64,000 nucleotides of DNA from Citrobacter sp. JGM124 (GCF_018257795.1 NZ_JAERJD010000011.1:58573-122572); one strand, 5' to 3'. Positions 20,706-30,914 are shown, counted from the first letter of the stretch. Program-made: numbers and translations. The notes: generated by a model not told the origin, from the sequence alone.

Positions 20706-22394
20706 ATGAAATTGTTAATTCGGTCAAGAGTACATAGAGTTTATTCAGCACTTAAAAAAAGCCCCAAATGTTGGGTATACTGCTTAATACTTACCCTGGC
20801 AGCATTAATTATTGTCTCAGGGAACTCCCCACGAGAGATCTATCCCGTGATTGCTGCCTTTAGTGTTTATTTATTCAGTATTGGCGCGATTGTTTTTTTG
20901 ACCGGGAGAGTTATTTTAGCATTATCAATAAGTAGTCTCTTAGTTATTTTGCTACAATTAACTAATCAGCTTAAAATACATTTTTATAAAGATGTATTAA
21001 TGTTTCCTGATATTTTTCTAATGGTTGATCCAGCTAATGCCGAAACTCTATTACATTATCCTCTTGCCGGATTAGCCGCTTTAGGCATGCTACTGCTGCT
21101 TGCCATCACCGTCGTAGCATCCTGGCGTGCTCAACCTCGAACTCAGGGATATCGCCCATTCATCTATGGTATCGCTGTGATGCTGCTTTCTGCAGTAAGT
21201 CTGGTTTCATGTTTCAGCATTTACCAAAAGCCCTGGGCTTCGATGTTACCAAAAGGTACAGGAGTACTATCAAACTTGGTGATGTCATCAACCCAGATTG
21301 AATACCAGTCACCACAATTTAGTAAAGAATCAGCTGCCTACTTCAAAGAAAAGGCTACAGCACTCAATCAGCAATCATCTAAAGCAGGTGGTACAACAAC
21401 TCACCCGGATATCATTGTGCTATTGCAAGAATCGACTGTTGACCCCCACCTGTATCACCTAACGGGAAGCCAAAAATTACCTGACCTCAAGATGTTTGAA
21501 CAAACGGGTAATGTAAAGGCACACACGCCAATGCGAGTACAAACTTTTGGCGGCGGCACTTGGCTTTCTGAGTTTGCACTGCTAACAGGCTTACGCAGTG
21601 ATGACTTTGGAGCAATGAAAAACTCAGTTTTCTACTCTGCGGTCGATCATCTCAATGACAGTCTGTTTAAACAGATGAAGGCGAATGGTTACTACACTGT
21701 CGTGCTAACACCTTTTAATAAATCTGCTTATAACGCCGGACATGCTTATAAACAAATGGGAGTTGATAAAATTATTCAGCCTCAGGAGTTAGGTTACCCT
21801 GGCGATCTTTCGGAGAACCTTTGGCATATAAAAACTGCCGATATCCTTGATGATGTGAAGAAAATCCTTTCCACTGAAACAGATAAACCACTATTTATTT
21901 ATGCGCTTACCATGTATGAGCATGGTCCTTATGATTCAGATCACCATGATGATTATGCACCATCATCAGGTGCATTCAGCCATTACGTTGAGAAAATCAG
22001 TACTTCGGACCCAGCGATGGAAGATTTCTTTAACTTTGTTGATACCAGAAAAAAACCAACCATTTTCCTCCATTTCGGTGATCATCAGCCCGGGATTAAC
22101 TGGAATAAAGGCTATAGTACTGAGCTACCAGACCCTATGTATTTAACCCAATTCAGCTTGCGTGATAATTCAGGTTCTGGCCCTGTAAGCGATTTAGGCA
22201 GACTGACAGATATTGCATTTTTAGGGGGTATGATACTGGAACAAGCTGGATTAGATAGGTCTGCTTTTTACCAGGCAAATATTGATATGCGTCATTTGTG
22301 TAAAGGCGAACTCAATGATTGTGAAGATAAAAAATTAGTAGAGAGCTACAAAAATTATATTTATGATAATTTGAACATCGCCTCGAAGCCCTAA
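20706..22394 (+). CDS. Membrane sulfatase-fold transferase (LtaS/OpgB-like phosphoglycerol or phosphoethanolamine transferase)
   Basis: The N-terminal 200 residues hold about five membrane segments. A periplasmic alkaline phosphatase-like domain follows. It shows VLLQEST (metal-binding Glu near 236), GGGTWLSEFALLTG near 281 with the probable catalytic Thr, MYEHGPYD near 403 and FGDHQPG near 458 with the Asp-His metal pair. These are the landmarks of lipoteichoic acid synthase and OpgB-type enzymes, which move phosphoglycerol or phosphoethanolamine groups onto envelope glycans. The substrate is unknown. The frame is open upstream to 20628, but ATG 20706 fits the usual N-terminus. It is followed by two strong inverted repeats. 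Confidence 0.78.
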   Translation: MKLLIRSRVHRVYSALKKSPKCWVYCLILTLAALIIVSGNSPREIYPVIAAFSVYLFSIGAIVFLTGRVILALSISSLLVILLQLTNQLKIHFYKDVLMFPDIFLMVDPANAETLLHYPLAGLAALGMLLLLAITVVASWRAQPRTQGYRPFIYGIAVMLLSAVSLVSCFSIYQKPWASMLPKGTGVLSNLVMSSTQIEYQSPQFSKESAAYFKEKATALNQQSSKAGGTTTHPDIIVLLQESTVDPHLYHLTGSQKLPDLKMFEQTGNVKAHTPMRVQTFGGGTWLSEFALLTGLRSDDFGAMKNSVFYSAVDHLNDSLFKQMKANGYYTVVLTPFNKSAYNAGHAYKQMGVDKIIQPQELGYPGDLSENLWHIKTADILDDVKKILSTETDKPLFIYALTMYEHGPYDSDHHDDYAPSSGAFSHYVEKISTSDPAMEDFFNFVDTRKKPTIFLHFGDHQPGINWNKGYSTELPDPMYLTQFSLRDNSGSGPVSDLGRLTDIAFLGGMILEQAGLDRSAFYQANIDMRHLCKGELNDCEDKKLVESYKNYIYDNLNIASKP

Positions 22395-22421
22395 TCACAG
22401 GTGAAACTCGCTCATGTTTTA

Positions 22422-22462
22422 ATCTCATACTGATTTTCGTAACGCTTTAATCAGTATGAGAT
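22422..22462. repeat. Perfect 14-bp inverted repeat after the transferase gene
   Basis: ATCTCATACTGATT and AATCAGTATGAGAT flank a 13-base loop, 28 bases past the stop codon. There is no T run. It is followed within about 30 bases by a second long hairpin. Confidence 0.7.
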
Positions 22463-22494
22463 ATCATGATAATAACGCGTTTACCGCATCGCAC

Positions 22495-22527
22495 TATAAA
22501 ATGACAGCCGATGGCTGTCATTTTATA
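22495..22527. terminator. Bidirectional terminator, 15-bp perfect stem
   Basis: TATAAAATGACAGCC and GGCTGTCATTTTATA enclose GAT. The A/T ends of the stem give T runs on both strands. It lies between the transferase gene and the convergent barrel pseudogene. Confidence 0.85.
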
Positions 22528-22544
22528 TACATAGGGTGAATTTT

Positions 22545-23305
22545 TCAGAAACGATAAGAAATGCCAAACAGCATATCACGGGTTCTGGTCTTAATTTTTG
22601 GCACAGGTAACACCACCCGGTCATTATCCTGTACAAATGAGGCACCTGCATTTAGGTATTGATATCCAGAAAAATATTTTCATTTACAGCATATTACCCG
22701 CCACCCCCCAGGCTCCATACTAAATTATTGCCGATCTTTGACGTTGATTTTGAACTGTAGCCAGAATCTCGATAATGATCGGAACGACGCATTTCTCGGC
22801 GTTCACTGGTAGACTTATGTTTAATGTTTGCCACGCCAAAACCAAAACTTATATAAGGTGTAAAGACAGAGGTGCGCCTGAATCCATAATAGCTATTGAT
22901 CATAAAAATATTAATTACCACTTCATCTCTAATACTTTCCATCGCTATAGAACCATGGGAGCCAGATAGTCTAAGTTGAGATTGCCTCATATTATAATGG
23001 GGTTCCACTCTTTCCCTCGTTATAATTTCAAACTCAGACCTTAATGAGTAATAATAGTCATGATAAAAATCATAACCTATTACAACACCTCCGTTAAAAG
23101 CATTTCTTGAGCTTGAGCCACCACAATATATAGCTCGCCTTTCACTAAGTAAATCAGTGTCATCAATAGTCTGTTTGGAAATACTTACAAATGATGCCCC
23201 TAACTTGCCCGGTACGTAAAGTGAGTTTTTAGATGCACTCGCATATTGACTCAATGTAATAGAGTAAATGACAATACTGAATATTAATTTAACGTATGGC
23301 TTCAT
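22545..23305 (-). pseudogene. Broken outer-membrane barrel gene, paralogue of the one at 17207-17911
   Basis: The start at 23305 follows AGGGAAGAAA and gives a signal peptide ending near ASASK, then barrel strands that track the intact paralogue (VPGKLGASF, VVIGYDF, INSYYGF, FTPYISFGFGVANIKHK). A TAA stop at 22694-22696 interrupts the frame where the paralogue has GAKYLL. The same frame then continues YAVNENIFLDI. Near 22661-22667 the reading frame shifts, after which YQYLNAGASF and a proper barrel end, MLFGISYRF, can be read to the stop at 22545. One nonsense change plus one indel therefore disable it, unless the assembly is wrong. Confidence 0.8.
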
Positions 23306-23813
23306 TTTCTTCCCTAATAATGCAACCTGGCTCACTTAATAATTTCATAAGTTTTGCTATCAAGAGAAAGTCTAACGTAGAGTTTTTTTAATAAAGCATT
23401 AAAAAACGACAACCGTAGTTATAAAATGGCAGGCCTTTTTTATTTGTATTTAATTATTAAGCTTTAATTGAACTAATAATAATTATTCAAATATACCTCA
23501 CTCTCTATCGGTACTGTGTTAGTACAATTACATATCCCCTACTGACTGCATTTCTCTTCCATATTGCGCATACTGATCCATACCTGCAGGGCAGATAAAG
23601 AACACACGACAACCTCATTTTTCGCCCAACAAGTGGATTAGATTTTTTAATGCATAAGAATGGGGTGAAGAACTCTAAGTCTATTGTATATGAAGAATAA
23701 TTCTAAACTTCAATAAGAAAAAATAACTCATTAGGTTTCAACTAAGAAAATCTCAATCGTGATGATTTTCAAAAAATAGTACTCTGACATCTCTTCTGGA
23801 GAGGTGCTGTTTT
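23306..23813. other. 508-bp AT-rich intergenic region before yicG
   Basis: No gene is supported here. It marks the right edge of the accessory region between yicC and yicG. Confidence 0.5.
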
Positions 23814-24431
23814 ATGTTACTTCATATTCTTTATATTGTCGGTATCACGGCAGAAGCAATGACAGGCGCGCTGGCAGCGGGTCGACGTCGTATGGATACC
23901 TTCGGCGTAATTATCATTGCAACCGCAACGGCTCTCGGCGGTGGCTCAGTACGAGATATTTTACTTGGCCACTACCCGCTGACTTGGGTAAAACATCCTG
24001 AATATGTTGTTATTGTTGCTGTGGCTGCGGTAATCACAACCATGATGGCACCGCTTATGCCTCATTTACGCAAACTCTTCTTAGTACTGGATGCTTTGGG
24101 CTTAGTTGTCTTTTCCATTATTGGTACCCAGGTCGCTCTGGATATGGGGGAAGGCCCAATCGTGGCTGTTATTTCCGCAGTGATTACCGGTGTTTTCGGT
24201 GGCGTACTTCGGGATATGTTCTGTAAAAGAATTCCCCTGGTGTTCCAAAAAGAGCTCTATGCCGGTATCGCTTTTGCTGCCGCAGTGCTTTACCTCATAC
24301 TCCAGCACTATGTCACCAATCAGGATGTCGTCGTGATTGCCACGTTGTTATTTGGTTTCACTGCACGTTTACTGGCACTACGCCTACGCCTGGGGTTACC
24401 GATTTTTTATTATAAACATACTGAACATTGA
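23814..24431 (+). CDS. yicG: YicG, TRIC/UPF0126 family membrane protein
   Basis: This 205-residue protein has seven hydrophobic segments built as two repeats, with the family glycine motifs [11 protein letters not shown] (residues 43-53) and [11 protein letters not shown] (near 128). UPF0126 proteins resemble TRIC trimeric cation channels; related family members have also been tied to glycine transport. A GGAGAGG ribosome site precedes the ATG. In E. coli it lies next to ligB, and the relic that follows here fits that order. Confidence 0.9.
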   Translation: MLLHILYIVGITAEAMTGALAAGRRRMDTFGVIIIATATALGGGSVRDILLGHYPLTWVKHPEYVVIVAVAAVITTMMAPLMPHLRKLFLVLDALGLVVFSIIGTQVALDMGEGPIVAVISAVITGVFGGVLRDMFCKRIPLVFQKELYAGIAFAAAVLYLILQHYVTNQDVVVIATLLFGFTARLLALRLRLGLPIFYYKHTEH

Positions 24432-24442
24432 GCTGCTGCACA

Positions 24443-24784
24443 TTAAACGGCCAGTAGCGTAAAAGCCGTATGGTAACTGCAGATACTGATGACCCAGTAA
24501 ATAAAATCAGGATCTGCCGTTAACGAAAAACGATGCCATAACAAAGCTGGGGGCTTCCCACTACTGAAGCTTACCCCACTGATAAAGTGGCTTTCTGCTG
24601 TTTTCTCAGCCCATGGGCCGGGTTTTAGTCGGGTTGCTGTGGCATATTGCGGCAACTGATTATCGCTGGTTTGCTTTACTCCCTGAGAGTTAAGAATAAC
24701 AACAGAGCCAGCATTATTTGGCGCAGAGACAAGCCCCGTGCTCAATAATATTGCTGCAATAAAATACTGAACGCACTCTTTCAT
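24443..24784 (-). pseudogene. ligB: Probable deletion relic of ligB (NAD-dependent DNA ligase B)
   Basis: The frame encodes 113 residues with a strong ribosome site (GGGAGGA) and a signal-peptide-like N-terminus (KECVQYFIAAILLSTG), like LigB, which also starts with a signal sequence. Near residues 70-100, KPPALLWHRFSLTADPDFIYWV resembles the LigB helix-hairpin-helix region (SAQLWHQFNL...FTRWV). The piece quoted here is split as PPALLWHRFSL and DFIYWV. The ligase core, including the KxDG lysine motif, is absent. It occupies the exact E. coli ligB place and strand, between yicG and gmk. A small secreted protein of unknown role remains possible. Confidence 0.58.
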
Positions 24785-25041
24785 GCTTCCTCCCTGAATA
24801 CTATTCATACTGGTATATCCAAAGAGCCGGGGTGGTTCGAGTAACAGATTTTGTTAATTCGGGGTTGCCCCCTAAAAATCACGGTTGTTGCAGTGCATAC
24901 GACATAGAATCAAGGGATAACGTACAATCCACAACAAAAAATAGCGTAATTGATGACAAAACCTACGCCCATGGTCAGGGTGTGTGTATACTACGAGAAT
25001 AGAAGTACTTCCTTTTAAGCATACCAATTAAGTTTAAATCC

Positions 25042-25665
25042 ATGGTTCAAGGCACGCTTTATATTGTTTCGGCTCCAAGTGGGGCAGGAAAATCCAGCCT
25101 TATTCAGGCTTTGTTAAAGACACAACCGTTGTATGACACCCAGGTTTCTATTTCTCACACAACTCGAGATAAACGTCCTGGAGAAAATCACGGGGAACAT
25201 TACTACTTCGTCGGTAAACCCGAATTTGAGCAAATGATTGCCGAACAGGCATTTCTGGAACACGCAGAAGTGTTTGGTAATTATTACGGCACCTCTCGTC
25301 ATGCGATTGAGCAGGTTCTGGCTACAGGCGTCGATGTTTTCCTGGATATCGACTGGCAAGGCGCTAAACAAATTCGGCAGAGAATGCCTCATGCCCGAAG
25401 TATTTTTATTCTGCCGCCTTCGCAAGAAGAGTTAGATCGTCGACTTCGTGGTCGGGGTCAGGATAGCGAACAGGTTATCAAAAAGCGCATGGCACAGGCT
25501 GTCGCAGAAATGAGCCACTATGCGGAGTATGATTATCTTATTGTGAATGATAATTTTGACTCTGCCCTGTCTGATCTCAAAATAATCATCCGTGCTGAGC
25601 GTTTACGCATGAGTCGCCAAAAAATGCGACATGACGCTTTAATCAGCAAACTATTGGCAGACTGA
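25042..25665 (+). CDS. gmk: Guanylate kinase Gmk
   Basis: This 207-residue kinase has a P-loop APSGAGKSS (residues 11-19), the GMP-binding region [14 protein letters not shown] (near 41-54) and the lid motif RRLRGRGQD near 133. It converts GMP and ATP to GDP and ADP. It is essential and lies upstream of rpoZ-spoT. The length is the same as the E. coli enzyme. Confidence 0.97.
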   Translation: MVQGTLYIVSAPSGAGKSSLIQALLKTQPLYDTQVSISHTTRDKRPGENHGEHYYFVGKPEFEQMIAEQAFLEHAEVFGNYYGTSRHAIEQVLATGVDVFLDIDWQGAKQIRQRMPHARSIFILPPSQEELDRRLRGRGQDSEQVIKKRMAQAVAEMSHYAEYDYLIVNDNFDSALSDLKIIIRAERLRMSRQKMRHDALISKLLAD

Positions 25666-25719
25666 CATCAGTTTCAGTATCATGCCCAGTCATTTCTTCA
25701 TCTGTGGAGCATTTTAATT

Positions 25720-25995
25720 ATGGCACGCGTAACCGTTCAGGACGCTGTAGAGAAAATTGGTAACCGTTTTGACTTGGTACTGGTCGCCGCACGTCGCGCT
25801 CGTCAGATGCAGACCGGCGGTAAAGATCCGCTCGTACCGGAAGAAAACGATAAGACAACCGTGATTGCCTTGCGTGAAATCGAAGAAGGATTGATCAATA
25901 ATAAAATCCTTGATGTTCGTGATCGCCAGGAACAGCAAGAGCAGGAAGCGGCTGAATTGCAAGCTGTTACTGCCATTGCTGAAGGCCGTCGTTAA
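25720..25995 (+). CDS. rpoZ: RNA polymerase omega subunit RpoZ
   Basis: The 91-residue product starts [20 protein letters not shown] (20 residues), which is nearly invariant in enterics. Omega helps fold the beta' subunit and forms part of ppGpp site 1 on RNA polymerase. This suits its cotranscription with spoT, which begins 20 bases downstream. Confidence 0.98.
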   Translation: MARVTVQDAVEKIGNRFDLVLVAARRARQMQTGGKDPLVPEENDKTTVIALREIEEGLINNKILDVRDRQEQQEQEAAELQAVTAIAEGRR

Positions 25996-26014
25996 TTAAA
26001 TCTGCGGGTAACCC

Positions 26015-28135
26015 TTGTATCTGTTTGAAAGCCTGAATCAGCTAATCCAACATTACTTGCCAGAGGAGCAAATCAAGCGACTCCGGCAGGCATATTTAGT
26101 TGCACGTGACGCTCACGAGGGACAAACACGCTCAAGCGGTGAGCCCTATATCACGCACCCTGTCGCCGTTGCCTGTATTCTGGCCGAAATGAAACTCGAC
26201 CATGAAACATTAATGGCGGCATTGCTGCATGATGTGATTGAAGATACCCCGGCTACCTACCAGGATATGGAACAGCTTTTTGGTAAAAGCGTTGCAGAAC
26301 TGGTTGAAGGCGTATCGAAACTCGACAAGCTTAAATTTCGCGACAAGAAAGAAGCGCAAGCTGAAAACTTTCGTAAGATGATCATGGCAATGGTGCAGGA
26401 TATTCGGGTAGTTTTAATCAAGCTAGCCGACCGCACACACAATATGCGTACTCTTGGCTCTCTACGCCCGGATAAGCGCCGCCGTATCGCTCGTGAAACG
26501 CTTGAAATATACAGCCCTCTTGCCCATCGGCTGGGTATTCACCATTTAAAAACAGAACTCGAAGAGCTCGGCTTTGAAGCTCTGTATCCGAACCGCTACC
26601 GTGTCATTAAAGAAGTGGTGAAAGCCGCTCGTGGTAACCGTAAAGAGATGATTCAAAAAATCCTTGCGGAAATAGACGGGCGACTTCAGGAGGCAGGCAT
26701 TTCATGTCGTGTGAGTGGGCGTGAAAAACACCTCTACTCTATTTACTGCAAGATGACCCTCAAAGAGCAGCGGTTCCATTCCATCATGGATATTTACGCT
26801 TTTCGCGTTATCGTTCGTGACGTTGATACCTGTTACCGCGTACTTGGTCAAATGCACAGTCTGTATAAACCTCGTCCCGGCAGAGTCAAAGACTATATCG
26901 CTATCCCGAAAGCTAACGGCTACCAGTCACTGCATACGTCAATGATTGGCCCACATGGTGTGCCGGTCGAAGTGCAGATTCGTACTGAAGATATGGATCA
27001 AATGGCTGAAATGGGGGTTGCTGCACACTGGACCTATAAAGAACAAGGTGAAAGCAGTACCACAGCCCAAATCCGTGCCCGCCGTTGGATGCAAAGCTTG
27101 CTTGAATTGCAGCAAAGCGCCGGTAGCTCTTTTGAATTTATCGAAAGCGTAAAATCTGATCTATTCCCTGATGAAATTTATGTTTTCACACCAGAAGGCC
27201 GTATTGTTGAACTTCCTGCGGGTTCAACACCTGTAGATTTTGCCTACGCAGTACATACTGACATAGGCCACGCTTGCGTGGGGGCACGCGTAGACAGACA
27301 GCCTTATCCGCTGTCACAGTCGTTAGCCAGCGGACAGACCATTGAAATCATCACCGCTCCAGGAGCCCGTCCTAATGCTGCCTGGCTTAATTTTGTCGTC
27401 AGCTCAAAAGCACGTGCCAAAATTCGTCAGATGCTTAAAAATCTGAAACGTGATGATTCTGTCAGCCTGGGGCGTCGTTTATTAAATCATGCCTTGGGCG
27501 GCAGCCGTAAACTGGCAGAGATCCCACCAGAAAATATTCAGCGTGAGCTGGATCGCATGAAGCTGACATCTCTGGATGACCTGCTCGCAGAAATTGGTCT
27601 CGGCAATACCATGAGTGTTGTTATCGCCAAGCATCTGCAAGGTGAAGTCACCGCGACATTACCCAGCACAACCGCAGTACAAAGCACGCATACTCATCTG
27701 CCAATTAAAGGCGCTGATGGTGTTCTGATTACCTTTGCAAAATGCTGTCGACCTATCCCGGGAGATCCGATTATTGCTCATATCAGCCCAGGTAAAGGAC
27801 TGGTTATTCACCATGAATCCTGTCGTAATATTCGAGGCTACCAAAAAGAGCTCGAGAAGTTTATGGCCGTGGAATGGGATAAAGAAATAGAGCAAGAATT
27901 TATCACTGAGATTAAGGTTGATATGTTCAATCATCAGGGTGCTCTGGCGAACTTAACTGCGGCGATCAACACAGCTGCTTCGAATATTCAAAGCCTGAAT
28001 ACCGAAGAAAAAGATGGCAGAGTCTATAGTGCATTTATTCGACTGACTGCCCGGGATCGTATCCAGCTGGCCAATATCATGCGTAAAATCCGTGTGATGC
28101 CTGACGTGATCAAAGTAACCCGTAACCGAAACTAG
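26015..28135 (+). CDS. spoT: Bifunctional (p)ppGpp synthetase/hydrolase SpoT, TTG start
   Basis: This 706-residue RelA/SpoT homologue contains an HD hydrolase domain (HPVAVA and LLHDVIED, residues 46-75), a synthetase domain (GREKHLYSIYCKM near 233), a TGS domain (EIYVFTPEGRIVELP near 387) and a C-terminal ACT domain (near 630-706). It balances ppGpp during carbon, fatty-acid and other stresses. The TTG start is the same as in E. coli. The segment near residues 545-560 differs from E. coli and is four residues longer. Confidence 0.98.
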   Translation: MYLFESLNQLIQHYLPEEQIKRLRQAYLVARDAHEGQTRSSGEPYITHPVAVACILAEMKLDHETLMAALLHDVIEDTPATYQDMEQLFGKSVAELVEGVSKLDKLKFRDKKEAQAENFRKMIMAMVQDIRVVLIKLADRTHNMRTLGSLRPDKRRRIARETLEIYSPLAHRLGIHHLKTELEELGFEALYPNRYRVIKEVVKAARGNRKEMIQKILAEIDGRLQEAGISCRVSGREKHLYSIYCKMTLKEQRFHSIMDIYAFRVIVRDVDTCYRVLGQMHSLYKPRPGRVKDYIAIPKANGYQSLHTSMIGPHGVPVEVQIRTEDMDQMAEMGVAAHWTYKEQGESSTTAQIRARRWMQSLLELQQSAGSSFEFIESVKSDLFPDEIYVFTPEGRIVELPAGSTPVDFAYAVHTDIGHACVGARVDRQPYPLSQSLASGQTIEIITAPGARPNAAWLNFVVSSKARAKIRQMLKNLKRDDSVSLGRRLLNHALGGSRKLAEIPPENIQRELDRMKLTSLDDLLAEIGLGNTMSVVIAKHLQGEVTATLPSTTAVQSTHTHLPIKGADGVLITFAKCCRPIPGDPIIAHISPGKGLVIHHESCRNIRGYQKELEKFMAVEWDKEIEQEFITEIKVDMFNHQGALANLTAAINTAASNIQSLNTEEKDGRVYSAFIRLTARDRIQLANIMRKIRVMPDVIKVTRNRN

Positions 28136-28139
28136 TGCT

Positions 28140-28829
28140 ATGAATCCGCAACGTTATGCCCGTATTTGCGAAATGCTCGCAAGACGTCAACCTGACCTGA
28201 CTGTATGTATGGAGCAGGTACATAAGCCCCATAACGTTTCTGCGATTATTCGTACTGCAGACGCTGTTGGCGTGCACGAAGTCCATGCTGTGTGGCCAGG
28301 AAGCCGCATGCGTACCATGGCTTCTGCTGCTGCCGGCAGTAATTCATGGGTAGAAGTAAAAACACACCAAACCATCAGTGAAGCCATCAGCAAGTTGAAA
28401 GGCTCCGGTATGCAGATCCTGGCAACCCATCTTTCAGGAAAGGCTGTTGATTTTCGTGAAATTGATTATACCCGTCCAACTTGTATCTTAATGGGGCAGG
28501 AAAAAACCGGTATCACTCAGGAAGCACTGGCACTTGCAGACCAGGATATTATTATTCCCATGATTGGTATGGTGCAGTCACTTAATGTCTCAGTTGCTTC
28601 TGCCCTGATCCTCTACGAAGCACAGCGTCAGCGACAGAATGCAGGAATGTATCAGCGTGAAAACAGTATGTTACCAGACGCTGAACAGCAACGATTACTC
28701 TTTGAAGGTGGTTATCCCGTACTGGCCAATGTCTCTCGCCGTAAGGGGCTTCCTTACCCCTATGTGAATCAGCAAGGTGAAATAGACGCTGATGCCGCAT
28801 GGTGGGCCGCTATGCAGTCTGCAGGATAA
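28140..28829 (+). CDS. trmH: tRNA (guanosine-18-2'-O)-methyltransferase TrmH (SpoU)
   Basis: This 229-residue SPOUT methyltransferase shows the three SPOUT motifs: NVSAIIRTADAVG (near 30), LMGQEKTGI (near 117) and IPMIGMVQSLNVSVASAL (near 140-157), which form the knot that binds S-adenosylmethionine. It methylates G18 in the D loop of several tRNAs. It lies four bases after the spoT stop and four before recG. Confidence 0.97.
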   Translation: MNPQRYARICEMLARRQPDLTVCMEQVHKPHNVSAIIRTADAVGVHEVHAVWPGSRMRTMASAAAGSNSWVEVKTHQTISEAISKLKGSGMQILATHLSGKAVDFREIDYTRPTCILMGQEKTGITQEALALADQDIIIPMIGMVQSLNVSVASALILYEAQRQRQNAGMYQRENSMLPDAEQQRLLFEGGYPVLANVSRRKGLPYPYVNQQGEIDADAAWWAAMQSAG

Positions 28830-28832
28830 GCC

Positions 28833-30914
28833 GTGAAAGGCCAGCTCCTTGACGCGATCCCATTAAGTGCCCTTGCTGGTGTGGGTGCCAGTCAGAGCAG
28901 TAAGCTTGCTAAAATAGGTCTATATACTCTTCAGGATCTCCTGTTACATCTCCCTTCACGCTATGAAGATCGTACTCAGCTTTGTGCCATTGGCCAGCTG
29001 CTGCCCGCCATTCATACAACGGTAGAAGGCGAGGTGATGAATACTAATATCTCCTTTAGCGGTCGTCGTATGATGACCTGCCAAATAAGTGATGGCACCG
29101 GTATTCTGACGTTGCGTTTCTTTAATTTTAATGCAGCGATGAAAAATAGCCTCTCTACGGGAAAGCGGGTGCTGGCTTATGGTGAAGTAAAACGTGGTAA
29201 ATATGGGGCGGAAATGATCCACCCAGAATACCGTATTCAGAGTGATTTAAGCACACCTGACCTGCAGGACACACTCACTCCCGTTTATCCAACGACGGAG
29301 GGTATTCGCCAGGCGACGTTGCGTAAACTCACGGATCAAGCTCTGGAGCTACTGGATACCTGTGCCATCACGGAGCTACTCCCTCCTGAACTTAGCCAGG
29401 GCATGATGAGCCTGCCAGAGGCGCTGCATATACTTCATCGTCCGCCACCCGACGTGCAGCTGAGTGAACTGGAATTGGGTAAACATCCCGCACAACGCCG
29501 GCTAATTCTTGAAGAGTTACTGGCACATAACCTCAGTATGCTGGCATTACGGGCTGGAGCCCAACGCTACCACGCTTTGTCCCTCGGCCATGATGATGTG
29601 TTAAAGCAGAACTTCCTTGCTGCTTTACCTTTCCGACCAACGCTTGCACAACAACGCGTAGTGGCTGAAATCGAACAGGACATGACCAAAGATGTACCAA
29701 TGATGCGTCTGGTTCAGGGTGATGTAGGTTCAGGAAAGACTCTGGTTGCAGCCCTGGCTGCGTTGCGTGCAATTGCTCACGGCTATCAGGTGGCTCTGAT
29801 GGCACCCACGGAACTACTTGCAGAGCAACATGCCAATAATTTTCGTCACTGGTTTGCCCCACTGGGTATCGAAGTGGGCTGGCTCGCGGGCAAGCAGAAA
29901 GGGAAGGCACGTATTGCACAACAGGAAGCCATCGCCAATGGTCAAGTCTCAATGGTGGTGGGTACCCATGCTATTTTCCAGGAGCAGATACAGTTTGCCA
30001 GGCTGGCTCTGGTTATCATTGATGAACAACACCGGTTTGGTGTCCACCAGCGTCTGGCCTTATGGGAAAAAGGACAAGCTCAGGGCTTTCATCCTCACCA
30101 GCTGATTATGACGGCAACACCGATCCCGCGCACACTGGCTATGACGGCATATGCTGACCTTGATACCTCTGTTATTGATGAATTACCTCCCGGAAGAACA
30201 CCGGTGACAACAGTCGCCATTGCGGATACCCGTCGTAACGAAATTATCGAGCGGGTACGCCATGCCTGTGAGGATGAAGGGCGCCAGGCCTATTGGGTTT
30301 GTACCTTGATTGAAGAGTCAGAATTACTTGAAGCACAGGCTGCAGAGGTCACTTGGGAAGAGCTCAAAGGTCAGCTCTCTGCATTAAATGTCGGGCTGGT
30401 GCATGGTCGCATGAAGTCACAAGAAAAACAGGCGGTCATGCAAGCCTTTAAACAAGGGGAGTTACAGCTGCTGGTTGCTACCACCGTGATTGAAGTTGGC
30501 GTTGATGTGCCGAATGCTAGCTTAATGATCATTGAAAACCCCGAGCGGCTTGGCCTGGCACAACTGCATCAGTTACGTGGGCGTGTGGGGCGTGGCGCGG
30601 TGGCATCACATTGCGTCCTGCTGTATAAGTCACCATTATCAAAAACAGCCCAACGCCGTTTACAGGTACTGCGTGACAGTAACGACGGGTTCGTTATTGC
30701 CCAGCAAGATTTAGAAATTCGTGGTCCTGGTGAATTGCTGGGGACACGTCAAACAGGAACGGCTGAATTTAAAGTCGCAGACTTACTCCGGGACCAGGGA
30801 ATGATCCCTGAGGTTCAACGATTAGCTCGCCATATTCATGAACGCTATCCGATACAAGCCGGGGCATTAATTGAACGCTGGATGCCAGAGACTGAACGTT
30901 ACTCAAATGCTTAA
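28833..30914 (+). CDS. recG: ATP-dependent DNA helicase RecG, GTG start
   Basis: This 693-residue superfamily 2 helicase has an N-terminal wedge/OB domain for branched DNA (residues about 1-150), Walker A GDVGSGKT (near 292), the DEQH box (near 393) and motif VI in QLRGRVGRG (near 578). It regresses stalled replication forks and processes Holliday and D-loop structures. It is the last gene of gmk-rpoZ-spoT-trmH-recG and is followed by a terminator. The GTG start is set by homology. Confidence 0.98.
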   Translation: MKGQLLDAIPLSALAGVGASQSSKLAKIGLYTLQDLLLHLPSRYEDRTQLCAIGQLLPAIHTTVEGEVMNTNISFSGRRMMTCQISDGTGILTLRFFNFNAAMKNSLSTGKRVLAYGEVKRGKYGAEMIHPEYRIQSDLSTPDLQDTLTPVYPTTEGIRQATLRKLTDQALELLDTCAITELLPPELSQGMMSLPEALHILHRPPPDVQLSELELGKHPAQRRLILEELLAHNLSMLALRAGAQRYHALSLGHDDVLKQNFLAALPFRPTLAQQRVVAEIEQDMTKDVPMMRLVQGDVGSGKTLVAALAALRAIAHGYQVALMAPTELLAEQHANNFRHWFAPLGIEVGWLAGKQKGKARIAQQEAIANGQVSMVVGTHAIFQEQIQFARLALVIIDEQHRFGVHQRLALWEKGQAQGFHPHQLIMTATPIPRTLAMTAYADLDTSVIDELPPGRTPVTTVAIADTRRNEIIERVRHACEDEGRQAYWVCTLIEESELLEAQAAEVTWEELKGQLSALNVGLVHGRMKSQEKQAVMQAFKQGELQLLVATTVIEVGVDVPNASLMIIENPERLGLAQLHQLRGRVGRGAVASHCVLLYKSPLSKTAQRRLQVLRDSNDGFVIAQQDLEIRGPGELLGTRQTGTAEFKVADLLRDQGMIPEVQRLARHIHERYPIQAGALIERWMPETERYSNA

